Assembly: GCF_016859285.1 (NCBI RefSeq)
Contig: NC_053403.1
Span: 26,210,448-26,274,447 of the forward strand
Origin: Xiphias gladius
Taxonomy: Eukaryota; Chordata; Actinopteri; Istiophoriformes; Xiphiidae
Direction of reading: 5' to 3'
Length of the DNA stretch: 64,000 nucleotides
In this document: positions 59,061 to 64,000 of the stretch, piece after piece
Layout: the number at the start of each line of letters is the position of its first letter
Numbering within the stretch: the stretch's first letter is position 1
Translations under genes and position numbers: made by a program
The notes under the pieces: generated by a model
The model's database searches: none
Told to the model about the DNA's origin: nothing
What the model saw: the letters and a program-made list of their open reading frames with translations, nothing else

Positions 59061-59294
59061 TTTGTGCTCTAGCGTCTCTAACTAATAAGACTGCGGAGAT
59101 GCTGCCCCTTCAGTCCCCATGCAAGACACGACATGGAATCTATGACTCGTGGTAGCTGAACACTGTACAAAGATAAGCCTAGCAGTAGCTAGCTAATTAG
59201 CTAACACTCCCGTGAACTGCCTCACCTGTCTTACACGATACACTTATCTTACGATAGGCGTCAAAGCAGGAAGAACTCCCACTGCTGCCACCAA

Positions 59295-59875
59295 TGTAGC
59301 CGAGGGTTAAGAGTTGCGTCTATACTTATAAGGATTATAAAATAACAACACAGAGGCTCAGTAGTCTGACCTAAGGTGGCAAAACTTTTACTGCTTCCTA
59401 CATTGTCAAAATCACGTTTTACAGATACACTCCTTCTGTTCTCACCTTTCACAATAAAAGCCATAGATATATGTACTGCGTAACTGTTTACCAGAGGGAA
59501 TTTAAATGAACTCAGAGCATTTTGCTAAAATGCAACTCAATAAAATAGCTTACACTAATATGGTTAGTTTTGCACATGTTTTTCTGTCAGCCCACAAACC
59601 GATCCGGACTCATATTTGATCATCTGTTAGTTGTGTTTCCTATCACCTGACGGTGATGAACTTGTGTTTTGATATTTGTCAGTGCTCTGTTTGGCTCAGC
59701 TAATCCAGAGGAAACTTTCCGTCTGAGTCTCCAGCTGCAGCTCCAAAACACACCTGGAACTTTCACAATCATGTAGCCTGATTGGTTTGATTGTGATGGA
59801 CAGTCAGACACCTTGTCTCAGGCAAAAGCATCAGATCTGATTCTTATCAAAGTCTAATATTTGGATGATACTACA
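59295..59875 (-). repeat. Possible LTR next to the Ty3/gypsy remnant
   Basis: The sequence starts TGTAG at 59295-59299 and a matching CTACA lies at 59871-59875. Immediately outside, on the minus strand, comes TTGGTGGCAGCAGTGGGAG, which resembles the leader directly after the 5' LTR in fish gypsy elements. The inner boundary is therefore fairly credible and the outer one is a guess. No second LTR was recognised beyond 56640. Confidence 0.3.
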
Positions 59876-60235
59876 GTGTTCAAACCCCTTAGAAGCCACA
59901 GCTGGTGGCTGGGCTCTGACACAGGAAAGCACAGCTGTTCAAGAGGCTTACATTGGATTTGTGCAAATCTAAGTTTTATTTTTTCCAAAATTTTGCAGTT
60001 ACTGCTCTATCAAACACCATCTCCTTCAACAGCAGCACTCACAGGGAGCAGACTGGACTGTAATTGAGCTAACCAAGTATCATTCAGACCTGCACACATC
60101 CAGTCCCTGTTGCTTTCACACCATTACATCAATATAAAACTAATGAGTTCTACTGTTTCCAACACATGTTGAAATAAAATTTGTTTTATGGACTTATGGA
60201 AATTAAAAATTATTACGGCGCTGTGATGAACTGAA
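59876..60235. other. Spacer without recognised feature
   Basis: 360 bp between the gypsy-related and L2-related segments. I see no exon, repeat tail or RNA gene. Confidence 0.5.
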
Positions 60236-63200
60236 AACTTAATTCAATTCAATTTAATTTGATTTATATAGCGCCTGTGCCATATAGCACAGTAGACGTA
60301 TAACATAAAGATGTGTAACAATAATGAGACAAATAATAAAACTAATAATTATAATAATAGGGTGAACAATAATACTAATAAAACTAAATATAATAATAGT
60401 AATGATAATCATAATATTTGAAGCAGTGGGTGTTGAGCAGGATCTTGGGGCAGCAGGTGGTTTGCAGTCACAGATCCAGACTCTCTAGCACCAGGTGCAG
60501 AAATACCCTCAGACAGCGACAGGAGGAGAGAGGAGAGAGACGAGAAAGCACAAAACTACGAGAGAGAGAAGTCAAGTTAGTAACGAGCACTGAGGCAATA
60601 TGAATGTATGCAGATGGTGAGGAAGAGGAGGAGAGAGAAGCTCAGTGCATAATGGGAAGTTCCCTGGCAGTCTAGGCCTATAACCGCATAACTAGGTAGT
60701 GGTTCAAGCCAAGCCTGAGCCGGTCCTAACTGTAAGCTTTATCAAAAGGAAGGTTTTAATCCGACTCTTAAATGTGGAGAGGATTTCTGCCTCACGGACC
60801 AAAACTAGAAGAGGGTTCCACAGTAGAAGAGCCTGATAACTGAAGGCTACCTCCTATTCTACCTTTGGAGACTCTACGAAACCACAAGCAAGCCTGCGTT
60901 CTGGGAGCAAAGTGTTCTACTGGGTTAATAGGGTGCTATGAGCTCTTTCAGATAGGATGGTGCCTGACCATTAAGGGGCTTTGTAGGGGAGGAGAAGGAT
61001 TTTAAATTCTATTTTGAATTTTACAGGGAGCCAACGCAGAGAAGCTAACACAGGAGAAATGTGATCTCTTTTACCAGTTCCTGTCAGTACTCGCGCTGCA
61101 GCGTTCTGGATCAGCTGGAGAGTATTTAGAGATTTGTTGGGACAGTCTGATAATAAGGAGTTACAATAAATCAGCCTAGGTGTAACAATAGCATGGACTA
61201 GTTTTTCAGCTTCTTTTTGAGAAAGGATGTGCCTGATTTTTGCAATGTTACATAGGTGAAAAAAGGCAGAGGTTGAAGTTTGTTTTATGTGAGAGTTAAA
61301 GGACATATTCTAATCAAAGAGACCTCCGAGATTCCTAATGGTGGTGCTGGAGGCCAGGGCAAATCCATCCAGATTAACTTCATCATTAGATAAGGTGTTT
61401 CTGAGCCATTGTTGGCCAAGCAGAATAACTTCAGTTTTGTCTGAGTTTAACAGCAGATAGTTGCTGGTCATCCAGGTCTTTATGTCCTAAAGGCAAACTT
61501 GCGAACTGATTGGTTTCATCAGGCTTCATTGACAAGTACAATCAGGTATCATCAGCATAACAATTGAAGTTTATGGAGTGTTTCCTGATAATGTTGCCTA
61601 AAGGAAGCATAAATAAGGTGAATAGAACTGGTCCAAGCACAGAACCTTGTGGAACTCAGTGACTAACCTTTGAGTATATGGAGGATTCATCGTTAATGAG
61701 CACAAACTAAAGTCAATCTGATAAATAGGAACTAAACCAGCTTAGAGAGGTTCCTTTAAAGCCAATGAAATGTTCCAGTCTCTGTAATAGGATATGATGG
61801 TCAATGGTATCAAAGGCAGCACTAAGGTCTAACAAGACAAGTACAGAGACAAATAAACTATTATCATGTAAAAAGTCACAAAACTGGTTGGTGACAGCTT
61901 TCTCAAGGATCTTAGAGAGAAAGGGAAGGTTAGATATGGGTCTATAGTTGGCTAAGACATATGGATCCAGAGTAGGCTTTTTGAGATGAGGTTTGATTAC
62001 AGTTGTTTTAAAGGACTGTGGTACATAGCCTGTTAATAAAGACATATTGATTATACCTAGTAAAGAGATGCTAACTAAGGGTAAAACTTCCTTAAGCAGC
62101 CTAGTTGGGATGGGGTCTAAGAGACAAGTTGAGGGTTTAGATGAAGAAATTATTTAAATTAGTTGGCGAATGTCGATGGGAGAGAAACTGTCTAAGCATA
62201 CATCAGGTTTTACAGCTGTTTCTAAGGTGCCTGCGTTTGAAGATAAATCTTTGCCGGTTGAGGGCAGGAGGTGGTGAGTTTTGTCTCTAATAGTTCGAAT
62301 TTTCTCATTAAAGAAGCTCATGAAATCGTCACTACTGAGAGTTATAGGAATACATGGATCTATCTGAACTGTCATGCCAGGCTAAGCAGGATTCTTCCAA
62401 TTTGGTAGAACACCATATCCTTTCAGGTTTTCGTGTAGTTTGCTTTAATATGCTGGTTTGGGAGTTAAACCATGGAGCTAACCTCCTTTGTTTTATTATC
62501 TTCTTTTTTAGAGGGGCAATAGAGTCGAGTGTCATTTTAATTGAGCCTGCAGCTCTATCAACAAGATGGTCAATGTGGGAGGGACTAAAGTCAGCATAGG
62601 ATTCCTCTGTTATATTGAAACATGGCGGCGAATTCAGTGCTGATGGAATCAGTTCCTTAAATTTAACTACAGCACTATCAGATAGACATCTAGAAAAGAC
62701 ATTTCTGCATAAAAGTGTGTAGTCCAGTAACAGGAATATCAGCATCCACATGAATATTGAAATCACCTACTATAATTACTTTATCTGTACTAAGGACTAA
62801 ACTTGATAGAAGCTCTGAGAATTCAGATAAAAATACAGAGTATGGGCCAGGAGCGTGGTACACTATAACGAATAGAATAGGCTTTAAAGTTTTCCATGAT
62901 GGATGTGTAAGACTAAGAACCAGGCTTTGAATGAGTTATGACTGAGTTTAGGTTTAGTGTTGATTATTAGGCTCAAATTAAAAATGGCTGCAACTCCACC
63001 TCCTTGGCCGGTGCCTGGAGGAATATGGGTATATTAGTATGACGGGGGGGAGTGGATTCATTTGGGCAACATATTCACCATGAGACAGCCAGGTTTCAGT
63101 GAGACTAGATATATCAATATGATGATCTGATACGAGATCATTTACTAATACGGACTTTGATGGGAGTGATCTAATGTTTAAGAGTCCGCATTTAATTCTC

Positions 63201-63440
63201 CTGTTTTGTTGTACTTATGCAGTGGTGGTCTTATTCTTTTATTAGGTTTCTGTGTACAACTCCTCTTCTGTTTATTTTGAGTTAATTAGTTTAGATGGGG
63301 GGCAGACACAGTCTCTATGGGAGTTTGGGTGGGTGATTGCTGTACTTGAAGCACAGAGAAGCGTGTAAGACTGAAACTTTGCCTCCTGGTCTCAGGTCTG
63401 GGTTGTCATGGTTTTGGTTTACTAATAAACTCAGTCAGAC
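60236..63440 (-). pseudogene. Long but broken L2-like LINE, minus orientation
   Basis: The most complete of the L2-like copies. Its 3' end on the plus strand is the AATTCAATTCAATTTAATTT tail near 60241-60262, followed by TATATAGCGCC, a typical fish L2 terminus. Minus-strand coding landmarks from 5' to 3': a region near 63430-62990; the endonuclease end GDFNIHVDAD-like near 62760; the linker (ELIPSALNSPPCFNITEESYADFSPSHIDHL) at 62680-62560; [20 protein letters not shown] and [17 protein letters not shown] at 62040-61880; [19 protein letters not shown] at 61830-61770; and C-terminal LQLIQNAAARVLTGTGKRDH at 61130-61070. Stops, shifts and small deletions interrupt it many times. Confidence 0.8.
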
Positions 63441-64000
63441 AAAACGTCACTGATGTCTGATAAAGTTCAGATTGAAGGCTGAAGACTATCATTAGTTCAA
63501 TCTACAGTTTATAGCTTAGTGTCCTCCTGCTTTATAGATGGAGTTTAAGGGGGCCTTTTAATACAGCTCTACCCTTCATAAATTTTCTTCAACACAGTCC
63601 CCAGCAGGCCTACTCAGGCAGTTCAGGCTTCATATAATGTATGAAATTGGTTTATGCGATTCAGATATCTTACGTCTCACAGACTATAATACAATCTGAT
63701 ATGAATAGTATTTATTTGTATTGTTTTGAATCCTGAGTAGGGCAACAGAAATTGCAAAGAATCTATTCCACCAATTTCTCTCATTCAGCTCTTTGGTAAC
63801 AACTGTTACTGTGCGAAAAGAGCTTAGTGGACAATCGAGCAAGAGTGCATGCTGCCCCAAGCTTTCTTTCTGTGTTTTGATGTGCTGTATAATGGAGCGC
63901 TCTTTGGAAAATCTGTCTGGAGGAAATGTCTTCAACATGCTTGGCCATGTGATTTGGCAACTTGTCATTACTTTGATTATGACGGACAGTCAGACATCTG
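63441..64000. other. Terminal segment without recognised gene
   Basis: There is a minus-strand open frame of 94 codons at 63968-63684 with no recognisable motif. The last 25 bp at 63972-63996 closely match 59786-59810, so the end of the window may enter a dispersed repeat. Confidence 0.45.

Overview
The window is ordinary nuclear DNA of a ray-finned fish, most likely a percomorph teleost. Three intron-containing genes are built from short exons with GT-AG junctions. They sit in AT-leaning DNA full of microsatellites and decayed teleost-type transposons. Nothing bacterial or phage-like is present: no operons, CRISPR arrays or rRNA, and I saw no convincing tRNA gene. All exon maps come from reading splice sites and reading frame by eye and comparing with remembered vertebrate family members; no search was run.

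Layout. Bases 1-9.6 kb hold no recognised conserved gene. They contain a possible two-exon small secreted peptide on the minus strand (about 3.7-4.0 kb), a LINE 3' end, and pieces of Tx1/L1-like LINEs in both orientations. psmc6 (26S proteasome ATPase Rpt4) runs on the plus strand from 9721 to 22263 in 14 coding exons and encodes 389 residues. cgrrf1 (RING-finger membrane protein) runs on the minus strand from 29855 to 25038 in 6 coding exons and encodes 353 residues. ddhd1 (phosphatidic-acid-preferring phospholipase A1) runs on the plus strand from 30734 to 50349 in 13 coding exons and encodes 858 residues. cgrrf1 and ddhd1 are head to head, 878 bp apart between start codons. From 50.35 to 64 kb there is ddhd1 3' flank, then a decayed Ty3/gypsy element (about 56.6-59.1 kb) and a decayed L2-like LINE (about 60.2-63.4 kb).

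The three genes are housekeeping genes with no obvious shared pathway. In human the orthologues all lie in 14q22, but as I recall CGRRF1 is there well separated from PSMC6 and DDHD1, so cgrrf1 lying between them suggests a local rearrangement. I found no clearly new biological system. The points most worth following are an antioxidant-response-type element just before the psmc6 start codon, a segment of DDHD1 that appears to be missing exactly at a transposon-filled intron, a LINE inversion that looks like twin priming, and the small secreted-peptide candidate.
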